Shown: piece by piece, positions 31,035 through 42,597 of the stretch
Layout of the letters: every line of letters begins with the position of its first letter
Numbering within the stretch: position 1 is the stretch's first letter
Assembly (NCBI GenBank): GCA_907163345.1
Contig: CAJQUN010000059.1
Coordinates: forward strand, 2,662,189-2,726,188
Direction of reading: 5' to 3'
DNA: 64,000 nt
Source: Haberlea rhodopensis
Taxonomy: Eukaryota; Streptophyta; Magnoliopsida; Lamiales; Gesneriaceae
Notes under the pieces: model-generated
What the model was told of the DNA's origin: nothing
Seen by the model: only the letters and a program-made list of their open reading frames with translations
The model's database searches: none
Made by a program: the position numbers and the translations under genes

Positions 31035-33325
31035 ATGGCGTCACTTCAACACCCCCTCGTGGAGGACGGCGATGCTGAGCTCGACAAATCCTTAAAGTCG
31101 CTCGAATTCTTACTCGGACTCCTCGGTTTTTGCCAGTACACTTGGCTGCGGGCCGCTTTCTCATGGATCACGTTCATCATACTCGCCGTAGTGCTGCCGC
31201 TTTTCGCGATCGAGTTCTCGCGATGCGCCGGCTGCGAAAAGTACGAGATTCTGGATTTTGAGCTTAAAATCCTATTTTTCCGGGCTTTAGTCGCCGCTAT
31301 TTCTCTTCTCTGTGTTTCCCTAACTCTGAGCAAGTATGGCGTTCGGAAGGCGCTCTTCGTCGATCGGTCGCACGGCCATTTGGAGCAGTTTCGCAAACAA
31401 TACATCCAGAAAATTGGTGTAAGAATTTTTTAAAAACCTCAGTATGCTATTGTTGTTAGTAGATAAAATTGCTTTTAGTTTTGAGTTATATTTTATTCAC
31501 CTTAAATTCGAAGGCTTGTTATATCCATCGCGCGACGGTCATAGTGACACAATTGGAATGCATACAGTATTTTGCAAAAAAATATATATATATAAAAAAA
31601 AATCCAATTCATTTCACACTATATATTTTGTTGGAAACTGGTAACCGTAAGAAAGGATTATACTGCATAATGTTACGTCACAAGAAGAAAGGAACTGTTG
31701 TCTAACGTTGCTTTTGATAGATCTTGATCATGGTGTGACCAATGATGTATTGGTTTCCATCTGCTCGTGAAAGATAATTCAGAATTCAAACTGCGTGTTA
31801 CTGTTGTAAAACATTACTTGATTCAGGTTGAGACAATCAGAGGGTGTCATATTTTAGAAGATATTTTTTTAATGAACAAAAACAATTTTGTTACTGGTTC
31901 CAGTAAACCATCTTTCAAGTTTCCCATCACATTCATCCTATATTGAATATTGTAATCAATTTGTGTCGTGCAGGTCTTTTACCGTTTGCTGGCATCATGG
32001 TTTGGAACTTGCTTTCTATTGAAGATGGCGCGGGATCTTACTCGCGTCATATATACACATCAGTATTCGTGGGGGTTGTCTGCCATTTTGTTTTTCGCTT
32101 GTCTTTCATCCTGGGCATATTCGACTTTAGTCTTTCTAGCAGGGTGTGGCCTGTTCAATTTGGTTGGCAATTTGCAAGTGATACACTTCGAGAATTATGG
32201 GAAAGTTCTTGAGAGGGATTTGGATGTTTCAGTTTATATCGAAGAACACATGTGTCTAACGCACGACTTATCAAAAATAAGCCATCGATTCAGGATTTTT
32301 CTTCTGCTGGAATTCTTAGTTATCACAGCTTGCCAATTTGCGTCTCTGCTTCAGACACTAGAGAATCAGGGTATCATCAACATCATCAATGGAGGTGATT
32401 TTGTGGTGTGTATTTCAGTAACTTCATGGAAAGTCTATTACTACAAACATTAAAGTATTTATATGCAAGTATATTTTGTAGCATGAAACATTTACAGCAA
32501 CTTCTCATTTACTTGTTTATGCAGCTGCTGTCTATTGTGCAATTAGTTGGAATAGTTCTTTGTCTAACGGCAGCGGCAAAGATATCACATAGAGCCCAGA
32601 GTCTTGGTTCAGTTGCTAGTAGGTGGCATGCAATGGTTACTTGCAATTCTAATGAAGCTTTGGGGTCTGGATATTTAGGCAATGTTGAAAATCCTGAATT
32701 GCCCCGTCCTGTTGGTTCTTTACCCGTAAATTATTCAGAAAGTGATTTGGAGTCTGCTGATCTTATGCCTGTGTCCACAAATGTAGAGTCGAGTTCCTCT
32801 GCCTCTTCATATCACAAGAGGCAAGCTTTTGGTGCGTGTTTATACCCATATATTCCTATCCTACATTTTGTTTTTCAATTTCGAATTTTCGTGATCGACT
32901 AAATCTCAGTTGTGAGCAGGTATTATTGACATTTATATGCAGTCATGATTAAGAAATAAGTCCAGATGCGGCCAACTGACATTTTTTACGTTTTTCCCTC
33001 ATACTTTTAATAAGTTCATCCTTAAATTAAAATTGCTCCATTTTTCTTGTCCATGCTACATTTGAATACAATGACATTGTAACTCAGGCATAGTGTTTAT
33101 TTTCCCTCCAACTTGCAAATGGGATTTTTTCCCTTTCATGTGCGCTTGTGTTTCCTGATCAGAGGTTCACTTTTCTTTGCAGTAACATATGTACAGTCCA
33201 ATACTGGTGGATTTACGATCTTCGGATGGATGGTTGATCGAATGCTCATCAACACAATCTTCTTCATCGAGCTTTCCCTCGTTTTCTTTGTTCTTGGGAA
33301 GACAGTCACTATCACTACAAGATGA
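31035..33325 (+). CDS. DUF3537 / gustatory-receptor-like membrane protein, four exons, 421 aa
   Basis: Exons 31035-31418, 31974-32405, 32525-32831 and 33183-33325 join to 1266 nt (421 codons plus stop). Introns are GTAAGA..GCAG, GTGTGT..GCAG and GTGCGT..GCAG, phases 0, 0 and 1. The ATG has a strong context (ACAACCATGG). The protein opens with a polar N-terminus, then LDKSLKSLEFLLGLLGFCQYT, an EKYEILDFELKI segment and VRKALFVDRSHGHLEQFRK, typical of plant DUF3537 proteins. About seven hydrophobic segments are visible, including SWITFIILAVVLPLF, ALVAAISLLCVSLTL, AILFFACLSSWAYSTLVFL, IFLLLEFLVITACQF, IVQLVGIVLCLTA and NTIFFIELSLVFFVLGKTV. The family has been proposed to be distantly related to insect gustatory/odorant receptor channels; its role in plants is largely unknown. 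Nothing in it is broken. Confidence 0.85.
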
Positions 33326-34470
33326 GATGCACGTTCAAGAAATTCTTAGAAACATCGGTACACACGTAACCTTTAGTTTGAAATACTGTCTTACTTACAC
33401 CCCTTCTTTTTCAATGGGTTTACAACTATAATAGCTATTAGTGAAAGGGACAACCTTAACCTTTATATAGAGTATGCTACATTTGACACTTATGTAATGA
33501 CTTTATATAAGCTCATAATTATGTATATTTGACACTTATGCAATGACTTTATGTATGCATCGACGAAGTATTTCAAATCAAGAGTTTGATCTACCCTTAA
33601 GAGCAGCATAGACCTAGTCATGGTTGGCCTAATAATGCTTCCGTTTGTATCTGCTTGCTTTTATTCGGCTTATTCGATTTTGGAAAAGAAAAAAATAATT
33701 GAAATTGAATCGTGTTAATCGAACCGAATAGTTTGATTTAACCCCTGAAATAATTGATAATTAGCTTTCCTTCCCGATTCATTATTTTAATATTAAAATT
33801 TCAAGTTGTAAGAAGCCAAAACAATGATAAACATTGGATTTTCCTTGAGAAAGATGAATTTGTCTTCCGATTTGAGTGGTTCAATTATGTGTGGTTTATC
33901 GAATAATAATTTATTTTTATTCGCAACATAACACAATTATGATCATTTGAGTTAATTTATTTTATAAATATTATTTCAATATTGTTAATTTACGTACTAT
34001 ATATATAAAAGTATATTATATTAAAATATTGAATGATCGGTGTATCAAACTTATGAATTATTACACCATGTTTGATTGTCTTTTATCACGAATAGACTAA
34101 TTATTTTAAGATGCCCAAAGAATATTAGAAAAATATCTTGTATTTTATATATTATTTGAAATTATACTGCATATCAAAGGCAAGATTAAAAGTTAATATT
34201 TTCGGGTATCATGGTATGGTACTTTTCAATATCCTGAATTGTCATCTATAATAATCAACGTTAACATTTTATTCATATTTTTATCAATTTCTTATTATGT
34301 TTTTATTTAAAAATAATAATACAATATATTAAATTATTATATTAAGTTTTTAATAATAAAATACATAAAAATCATTTTCCACGAAAAAGTAAAATTTTAA
34401 AATCAGCAAGACGTCAATGTACTCAAATCTCTTACACTAAATGATTTGAATAATAGGTATAAATCATTTA
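33326..34470. other. AT-rich intergenic DNA downstream of the DUF3537 gene
   Basis: No gene seen. A short direct duplication (ATTTGACACTTATG[TC]AATGACTTTAT) is at 33480-33555. The first ~200 bp probably include the gene's 3' untranslated region. Confidence 0.45.
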
Positions 34471-34472
34471 TG

Positions 34473-34890
34473 GAATGTTTCGGATTACTTTTGAAAAGTA
34501 TTTATCTGTTTTCGGATATAAAAAATCAGATTTTGGATTTTTAATTTCATTGTTCTAATCTATAAAAAAAAAAGCAGAGAAACAAGTCGTGAGATCATTC
34601 TGATTGCATTCAGTTGAGCGGTGACAATTTTGCAACAATAATGTGTTTTCAAAGCTTATTTAAAGCATTTCTATGTTGCTTTTGTTTAAAAATGAAAAAA
34701 AAAATATTCTTAAACAAATGCAATAACTTTTATCACAAAATTGTTACCACAGCCAAAAATATATTACGACTTGCTTCTTGACTTCTGTTTTACAGGAGCA
34801 ATAGCACAAGCAAAAAGCCAAACACTCAAAACCTATTTCTAAAAAGCAGATAAATATTTTTTTAAAATAAAACACAAACGTTCTCTTTGA
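34473..34890. mobile_element. Candidate MITE with diverged inverted ends
   Basis: GAAAAGTATTTATCTGTTTT near 34490-34510 is mirrored by AAAAAGCAGATAAATATTTTT near 34840-34862, and the outer bases (GGAATGTTT and AACGTTCT) are partly complementary. No clear target-site duplication was found. The interior has no gene. Confidence 0.4.
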
Positions 34891-35640
34891 AGTTTATTAA
34901 GGTTTTTTCAATAGTAAATACTCAATTTTGGTTAAAATACACTACAACCTCCATAAATTAATGATCGATAATTAATAATATCTCTAAAATAATATTTTTC
35001 GGTCCCAACATGGGTCAGTTTAAAAAATTAATAAGATAATAGTTTTTAGGAAGACTTTATATAAATCTATAGTCCCATCAATATCATAAATTAATAATTC
35101 TCTAAATTACAAAATAAGTAGGATAATTTAAAATAAAATATGAATCTATTGTTTGTTTTTTCTTGAAATTTAAATCTATAAATTCTCTCATATCCTTCAA
35201 AAGCTAAAATGTTTACTTCTCGAACTGTAATAAAAAATTGTGAAGAGTATATGAGTGCTTTTTTTATTAGTGATCACGTGTCAACCAAAAAAAAAATTAA
35301 TTCATTAAGTACAATATATATATATATAATGATTTTTATGTAATTTTAAATATATATTCATTGAATTAAAAAAATACTCTTTAAATTGATAAATTGTAAA
35401 TTTATTGATTAATTAATATCTATATGTATTAATAAAATTTCATGCCCCAATATTATTAGTTTACAAAATTTTAAGAAAAATAACATAGAAACATTTTCAA
35501 TTTTCAATTCAAAACACTGCCTAAAAAATCCGGTAGATTTCCATCCCATCATCAGTTACACGTGGCGCAATATCGCGTGTGAAGCTCAATGTTTCGGGTT
35601 CCTAAATTCTAATTGGACCACGTACAATTATTCTCGAAGT
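34891..35640. other. AT-rich intergenic DNA
   Basis: There is no gene. GC content rises after ~35520 towards the DUF7950 gene, and this part probably holds its promoter. Confidence 0.4.
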
Positions 35641-35857
35641 TTCGACCTTACACGAGGCCCCATGCCTACGCCTCTACGGGCCCCTATTCAGGGCCGGCAC
35701 CACTCCCTCAATTCTCATTGGCTGCCTCTCAACTTTAAGCTCAATTGTGTGCTTCACTCTACCATCACCGATCATCTCACACTCGGTACAAATTCGGTTC
35801 CTCAGATCCAACCATTTCGAGGAAACCCAGAACAAGTTGCCTATAGAATACGTAGCT

Positions 35858-36743
35858 ATGGATGGAAGAGGCGGGTGCTGTATAGCGAGGTACGCCGGGG
35901 GTGCGTACGATGTAGCTTCTAAGGTGGACAGGATAATGCTCAGGTTTCGTCCCATAGCTCCGAAACCAGCTTCTGCTTGTGGGTTTGTTTCCACCGGCGT
36001 GGTACCGGAGAACAACCAGCGGTCGTCTGTTAATTCTTCCGGACGTAAGAAAAGGAGTTTTAAAGAGGGAGAGAGTAATAGTATAGTGAACAAGAGGTGC
36101 GGCAGCAGGAAACGGAAGCCTTTGCCGGAAGTCGCTGCCTTTGGCGGCGGAGAAACGGTTGTTAAGATTCTACCTTTGCTGCCGGATACGCCGGATGTGA
36201 AAAAGAGTGAGTAGAATAGGGGATGATAGTTTTCGTTTATGGCTGAATGTTGGTGGTCGTGTTACGCCGGGCGTGGATCACGTGATGGAAGATGTGTCGG
36301 TGGCGCTCGGCGGCGTACGGTGGCGGAGTCGTGGGTGAGGGTGGAAAGCGTCACCGACAGATGGGTGTTGGATAGTTATGGGTGGGTCCGACGTGGGGTT
36401 AGGTCGGACGGATATGGATAAGGTGATGAGTTTGGATCTTGACACGTGTCCTGGTTTTGTATCAGATAGTTTTAACAATGTGAGATGGATAAATGCGGCG
36501 TATAAAAGGATGGTGGCGGGGGAGGACGTGGTGGTGCGGGTGGTGGTGGAGGAGGGGGTGGCGCTGCCGGCGGAGTGGACGGCTTTCACGTGCCGGGTGA
36601 GGGTGGTCACGTGCGGTAAGGAAAAGAATTCGTCGACGTTGCCGTGTGATGTTTGGAGAATGGATTGCGGAGGATTTGCATGGAGGCTCGACAGTCGACA
36701 CCAAGGCTGCCCTTTCTTTGGGTTGGAGATGTTAATTAATTGA
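35858..36743 (+). pseudogene. DUF7950-type plant gene, single exon, with several frameshifts
   Basis: From the ATG at 35858 the frame reads MDGRGGCCIARYAGGAYDVA and SKVDRIMLRFRPIAPKPASA, then a basic patch (KRCGSRKRKPL) and TVVKILPLLPDTPDV, the usual N-terminal half of this uncharacterised family. The frame ends at 36214. Coding similarity goes on in other frames: FRLWLNVGG (frame of 36222), ESWVRVESVTD (original frame, ~36330-36360), and LDTCPGFVSDSFNNVRWINAAYKRMV to CDVWRMDCGGFAWRLD (frame of 36378). The expected ending after WRLD (KAALSLG) is in yet another frame. So at least four single-base shifts are needed. Either this is a young pseudogene, since codons are otherwise well kept, or the assembly has indel errors in this G-rich stretch. 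The molecular role of the family is unknown to me. Confidence 0.7.
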
Positions 36744-37680
36744 GTGGATTAAGGTTTTAATTAATCTCTAAACAGTAACACTTTTGTGAAAAAGTAGTAG
36801 TTTGATTTAGTTTTTGTGCTAGAAATTGTAAATAGTCTTCTTGGGAACATGGAGGTTATTTGTACTTGATACATTTTTTTTAGCAACTACTTCAACCAAA
36901 AGGACATAGCTATAGCGGGATTTAGGGTTTAGGGTTGATGATATCTATATTGCTTCTCATAATGAGCGTATCACCAATGTACAAGCAAATCATTATATAT
37001 GCTTCAGTGTGTTATATTTTTCACACTCGTTAATTTTAAATCTTTTTGACAAAATAGTTCGTCAAAATTTGCATTTCTTTATTTTGGCGCTTGTTATGAC
37101 TTATTTTAGTCAGGCATCAAACTTTTAAGTATTTGTAGAAAGACTTTCATCATTTTCATAATCCATAAGGATTTTTATTTTTGCCTAAGCGTGGCACTCA
37201 GAATATTGTTGACCAATAATATTGCTCCTCCCACCACAAAGGGCAATCTCGAAACTTATCAAGATTTCACTGATCTTCAAACTTTCATGTTTCAAATTAA
37301 CTTAGCAATCAAAATTCAAGAGTTTAAGTCTTCCCAAATTTTGATTTAAATGCACTTGCTTACAAAATTTGAAAATTGAACAAAATTCTCATATTTGATT
37401 CACAATTTTCATTTTAAGCGTACAAACTTAGAAGATTTAATTCTTTTGTAAATTCAAACCTTAAGCGTAAAATGCTTAGAAAATTCTAATTGAATCAAAG
37501 AGAGAAAACAACACCATTCGTAACAGTTCTGGCATTTGATTCACCATTTGCATTTTAAGCGTACAAATCTTAGAAAACTCGAACTCAAGATTTATTTCTT
37601 GCAAATTCGAGTCTTAAGCGTAAAATGCTTAGAAAACACAAATAAAATCAAACAATATTGGTGTGTTGCACCAATATTGA
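36744..37680. other. Intergenic DNA with a short tandem duplication
   Basis: There is no gene. Two ~130-bp copies sharing CATTTTAAGCGTACAAA and CTTAAGCGTAAAATGCTTAG lie at ~37405-37500 and ~37545-37640. They may belong to the adjoining copia remnant. Confidence 0.4.
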
Positions 37681-38840
37681 CCCACAATTTTTCATTGCAA
37701 AACACATTTGCTTAATTTGTCTACAATATCATTCTTGTAATGTTGAAATACTTCTATGACATCGTCTTTGCTTTGTAGCAATTAGGCATAACAATATCTC
37801 GTGCACTCATCGATGAAGTAACGAATTACTTTTTCCTCTCACATCTAGTCTGGACAAACTTTGATTCACAAATATCAATGTGAATTAATTCTAGAGGTGT
37901 GTTTTCTAAAATACACATCTAAAATGACGGTTTTGTTAACTTAGCCTCCACACAAGTTTCAGACTTATGTTTTAAGTTAACACTCACAGAAAACAATAAG
38001 TTTAACATTACATATTTGTGTTACGAATCCTTTGTTTTGTGGTTCGGTTTCCCAATATGAAGCAATTTTCCTTGAACTTTTTAAAGTTCATTTTGTTGTT
38101 GACCATCATAGTTCTCTCTTCTTTCCATGATTGCTTGATTCCACAACATTGACTCTTGCACTCATTTTGTTTATGATGATTTTCGACTTTCGATTATCCT
38201 CTTCAATCCTTAGTCGAACAATCAAGTACTCGAGTCACATTTTCTTCCAATTTGTGTTTTAGATAGTTCTTGATTTCTTTCCATAACGGAGGAAGTTTTT
38301 CAATCAATGCAGCAACTTGGAATGACTCGCTTATACTCATTCCTTCCACATGAATATCGTGCAAGAGTACTTGAAGTTCTTGCACTTGACGCATTACGGA
38401 TTTGAGTCTTATCATTTTGAAATCCAAGAAGCGCCAAACGATAAATATCTTAAAGCCGGCATCTTCCGCCTGGTTTTAAGCACTTTCCGTAATTCTTTTG
38501 CGGTTCGGACTTGACAATACACATTGTACAGTGCATCATCAAGTCCATTCAAGATGTACTTCTTGCATAGGAAATCACTTTGATTCCATGCATCTACAGC
38601 GGCCCTCCTAGTAGTTTTCGTCTCGCCTCGCCTATGATATGCGGATCATTTTGCAAAATCTTTGCTAAATGCAAAGTAGTGAGATAGAAAAGCTTTTTCT
38701 GTTGCCATCTCTTGGAGTCTACGCCGGTGAACTTATGTGGCCTTTCTCCTTGCATGTATGAACATTGGTGGATGTGGACGCCATCTTAAGATTGTTGTCT
38801 GGGTATGCTTCAAAATCCGCAGGAAATGTCCTTGCTTTGA
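37680..38840 (-). mobile_element. Ty1-copia retrotransposon remnant (gag and integrase pieces)
   Basis: On the minus strand, frames from ~38740 to 38200 give KRWQQKKLFYLTTLHLAKIL, DAWNQSDFLCKKYILNGLDD, ALYNVYCQVRTAKEL, then SVMRQVQELQVLLHDIHVEG and EKLPPLWKEIKNYLKHK. This is the UBN2-type gag of plant copia elements. Further along, 37870-37690 resembles the integrase stretch around YLLQSKDDVIEVFQHYKNDI, with stops and shifts. Reverse transcriptase and RNase H are missing. The fragment is inactive. Confidence 0.75.
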
Positions 38841-39470
38841 CGGGTAGTGATAGATGGCAAGAACTAATAGTCGAGACAAGTGCATAACACTTTGTCCTTA
38901 AGAAGAATTTGTCCCGCACACGGTGCTTACGGTGATATAGCAATCTTCTCCCAAGATACAACGACTCCTTACTTTTGATAGTAGCACTACAAATCACAAG
39001 TCTCACAACCACAAAAGTTGTAATCTCTCTTACACAAAAGAAGAATAAACAAGATGCATAAAAGTTGCAAGAATACTTTGAACTTGCTTTGATTCTCAAT
39101 ATGATGTGTTGTAATTTTGAAATCTGATATCTTTGTTTCATATGAGATGTTTTATATATAGTTTGTCATTTGTTTTCATCAAAGGACACTATTGGAGACA
39201 ACATTTCATGAAAAAACCGAGTCTGCACATAAATAGACGCATCTCTTTAGAAAATATGCATGAGGAGATCGATTTCCTCAAAACAGGAGATCGATCTCCT
39301 CGGGCAGAAACATTCCAACACTTTTTTTGCCTTATCCTCAAACATGAGATCGATCTCCTCGAGCAGAAAACTCCAAGTTTGTTTTTCTCTTCGTTTAGTT
39401 TTTTTCAATACTTAATTTTAATTCATCAATCATTTTTTTAACACATAATTTTCTTTGAAATACTTTATTA
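38841..39470 (-). repeat. Probable copia LTR or leader with ATCGAT palindromes
   Basis: The sequence upstream of the copia gag on its sense strand shows no gene. Three copies of a GAGATCGATCTCCTC-type palindrome lie at ~39266-39282, 39287-39302 and 39347-39362. LTR edges and a primer site were not found, so this is a positional inference. Confidence 0.35.
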
Positions 39471-39474
39471 AATA

Positions 39475-40470
39475 TGTGACGGCCCGCCCCAACGAGTCGC
39501 CCGCCGTGTTCAATTGCTTGAACACAAGGCTTCACTCAATTCAAAAATTAGTTATCAATTCGAATTTCTGTTTAGCGAAAACATTCCAATTTTATAACGA
39601 AATAACATCTGTAGACTTGATAAATTTTTACTTTGACTTATAAAAAACAAGGGCAGAGTCTCCCCTTAATAATTGCACACGTGATCAAACTAAAACTCAA
39701 ATCCAAACCAACAATTAAAATCGACCATTAAAATCAACAATAATCCCCAAATCATAATAAAAACTTAATCCTCAAACACCAGCTAAAAACATAATAATAA
39801 TTTATCCAAGTGCTCAAAACATTTAAAATTTCATTCTCATAATAATTAAACTTTAGTATCCTTCTAAATACGCTCCCCGTCCATCTCATCAATGTCCTCA
39901 ACATTATCTGTAATATTCACATTACAAATAAAGGTGAGTCATAGCATTTTATAGTAAGCATAGTATAATATTTGTCAAAAGCAGTAAAATCATCATTTTT
40001 CCATAATGTGACGAAAAATAATACATTTGCATATCAAAATAACTTTCACACATAGGTTAATCTGAGCAGTTAACAGAGCTAACTTTCAAAAATCGGATTC
40101 ATAACAGAAATAGCTGCACAGATAACCAACGAATAACAGACAAAATCATATAACAGTCACATAATAGCAATACAATAGCCATGCTGTAATGAAACAATTG
40201 CAAACTCAAATAAGGAGGTGACACGATGATATCATTCCACATTATACCCGCTGGAAAATATCGACATATATTATACTCCCTCCGCCTTCGGGCAAAATAA
40301 ATACCTTTATTTATTCTCGTAGCCAACGAGCCAAAAATGTGCGTGTGTTTACCTTCCTCGCAAGCGAAACAGATAAAAGAAAGAACATCCTCAGTTCACA
40401 ACCTCAAATCACATTCACTGAACCAAGACAAGTATGACATCAAAATAGTTTTTCACACACATTAAAATTG
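39475..40470. repeat. Probable gypsy LTR fragment
   Basis: It begins TGTGACGGCCCGCCCC and contains CTCCCTCCGCCTTCGGGC and ACCTTCCTCGCAAGCGAAAC, compositions usual for plant gypsy LTRs. There is no coding sequence. It is cut at 40471 by the next LTR copy. Confidence 0.4.
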
Positions 40471-41149
40471 TAAGGCCTCGCTACATTAACCCACTATTAG
40501 TGCATTATCACATATGTTAGTGCATACATTCACGTCATTAGGGAATTCTTATACATGCTTCTAGAGCATTAACATGCCATCTATAAAATTTTGGCATCAA
40601 TTCTCTTAACTTGCAATTCCCATACAGTTCAACTTACAAAATATGCACCTCATAACACACTAACATGTTCTCAATTCATTATACAATCTCTTAATTAATT
40701 GCATGCAACACATAAATGAAAAGAGAAAAACTCATAACCTTTTTACAACTCATATACACATCAGAATGGTCACGACGAACAATGAATAAGTGAATGTGTA
40801 TCTAATGTATAAAGCATAATACTCAATACCAACATTGATACCTCAGCCATGGAAGCATTTCCAATCAATAGCTCGAACTCAACTCCAGAGCCAATGATGT
40901 ACCTGTTCTACCTGTTCCAACAGAAACAGCCACATACGGGGTGAGCATAACAATAACACCATCACAATAACCGCAATATCACAAATCATAATTTACAGAA
41001 TATAAAGCTGTAAATTAAAAGATACTCCATGTATAGTATCATTATCATATGGGATTCCCCGTGTTGTTCCTGTTCTCACAATAACCAAAACCATCAAATT
41101 CCCAAAATCAGTTAACCATTACATTGAGTAACTGTGCTCATTCTTATCA

Positions 41150-41429
41150 CTAGTGTTTCGTTGCACACGTTGTGTGGATATACAGTATTTGTTTTGTAAA
41201 ATAAGGTGGTAATTATAAATTTAATTTTAAATTTTTGCTTTTCAGATTTAATAAACTTTTTAAATTTGATTTTGTAGTTTAATAATTTCTCAAATATTTT
41301 TTTGATGTTATTGTAGTTATCCAAATTAGTAGGGATCTTGCGGTCATTTAACACATAATAGTAAGGGTATTTTTGGATTTGTAAAATGGTCATACCACTA
41401 AGGTGTTTAGCCATTATAAGATAGTAAGA
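41150..41429 (-). mobile_element. Small non-autonomous Helitron, 280 bp
   Basis: On the minus strand it starts TCTTACTATCTTATAATGG and ends with a hairpin CACACAACGTGTG, eleven bases, then CTAG. It lies between A and T, the usual Helitron target. The paralogous LTR at ~43280-43300 lacks it (CATTCTTACC...AATCAAGTATGATT), giving an approximate empty site. Confidence 0.7.
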
Positions 41430-41499
41430 TAATCAGATATGATTAAATCATTACACTAATGATTACCGAGATCATATATAACTCAATTAATGACATCAC

Positions 41500-42110
41500 A
41501 TGTATGTAGCACTTCGTTCCTTTCGGACTCAAGAGGCGGCTCACATCACATGTAACACTTTGTTCCCAAACTCATCGCTTCGACGTGACAGCGACATGTA
41601 TTATCGCTTTGACACGATAGAGGCATCAACATAATATCACTCGCTTCGAATTATCGGCGGCTCAATGATATCCCTCGCTTCGAAATATCTGCGACTCGCG
41701 CTACGATATGACAACGGCAAATATCCTGATACAGAGCTCGACAAGATAGCAGCAAACATCATGTACAATAGGATCTCAATGATATCCCTCGTTTTGACAT
41801 ACTAGCGACTCACGCTACAATATGACAACGACAAATATCCTGATCCATCGCTGCTCAATATACCTGCATCAATACAATGATCTCACTATGCATAATAATA
41901 CAATAATTCACAAGTCCTACTACGTTATATCAGCGGCTCAATAATATCCATCGCTTCGAATTATCAGAAGCTCAATGATATCCCTCGATTCGACATACTA
42001 GCAACTCACACTACAATATGACAGCGGCAAATACCATGATTCATCGCTTGACAAGACATTGACAAATATTCCGATCCATCGCTAATCGATATACCCGTAG
42101 CAGTGCAATA
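41500..42110. repeat. Degenerate array of CGCTTCGA / GCGGC motifs
   Basis: A dozen or so units carry ATCGCTTCGA or CTCGCTTCGA followed by a short variable stretch and GGCGGCTC or AGCGAC. The same motif pair, in reverse complement (GAAGCGAGG and GCCGCTGTC), occurs in the LTR at 63130-63300, so it belongs to the LTR family. Confidence 0.6.
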
Positions 42111-42571
42111 ATGGCAATACATTCAGATATGCCCATGACAATATAAAGCATCATCACATCATGATAACAAATCAATCTCAAGGTATGCATATACTTGTAT
42201 CCTCATAATCATAATACAACCATACATGGTTATCACATCATCTGTCGTCACCTATTGACTACCCCACATTGTCTACAATTCTCTGTCCTCAGACAGTAGA
42301 CCATGTTTCTCATTCCCTGATTTTCCAACAAAATCAGATTTCTTAGCACTTATTACATAAAGTGCAAAACATTTCCATCAATACAATTCTCATCGTATTC
42401 CATACGATCCTGCAATCCTAGTGGTTAGCATAACATCTTTCATTTATGATCTCTTATCATAGATGCACATAAGCAAAATAGTTGTGTCACACAACACTAA
42501 CTACAATCATGCATAAACTATGTGCTACTCATTTCTATTAACACATCCCTAGGCCCTCAACATCCCAAAAG

Positions 42572-42592
42572 AGCAAGCCACTGCTCTGATAC
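42572..42592 (-). other. Primer-binding site, tRNA-Met type
   Basis: CCACTGCTCTGATACCA is the complement of TGGTATCAGAGCAGTGG. It lies a few bases from the LTR start at 42598 and shows that this element pointed to the minus strand. Confidence 0.8.
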
Positions 42593-42597
42593 CACTA

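Larger units (their letters stand above)
40471..42571 (-). repeat. Gypsy LTR copy (3' side), with Helitron insertion and expanded array
   Basis: From TGTAAGGCCTCG the first ~1 kb matches 42598-43340 in direct orientation (shared TTAACCCACTATTAGTGCAT and TGATGTACCTGTTCTACC). From ~41500 to 42110 a degenerate array of CGCTTCGA and CGGCTCA motifs replaces the shorter array of the partner. The last ~460 bp up to the primer site show no recognisable coding region and are probably leftover interior. No gag-pol remains. Confidence 0.65.

Noticed and set aside
36915..36935. TTTAGGGTTTAGGG, telomere-like
   Set aside because: Only two units; no array, so a chance telo-box and not an interstitial telomere.
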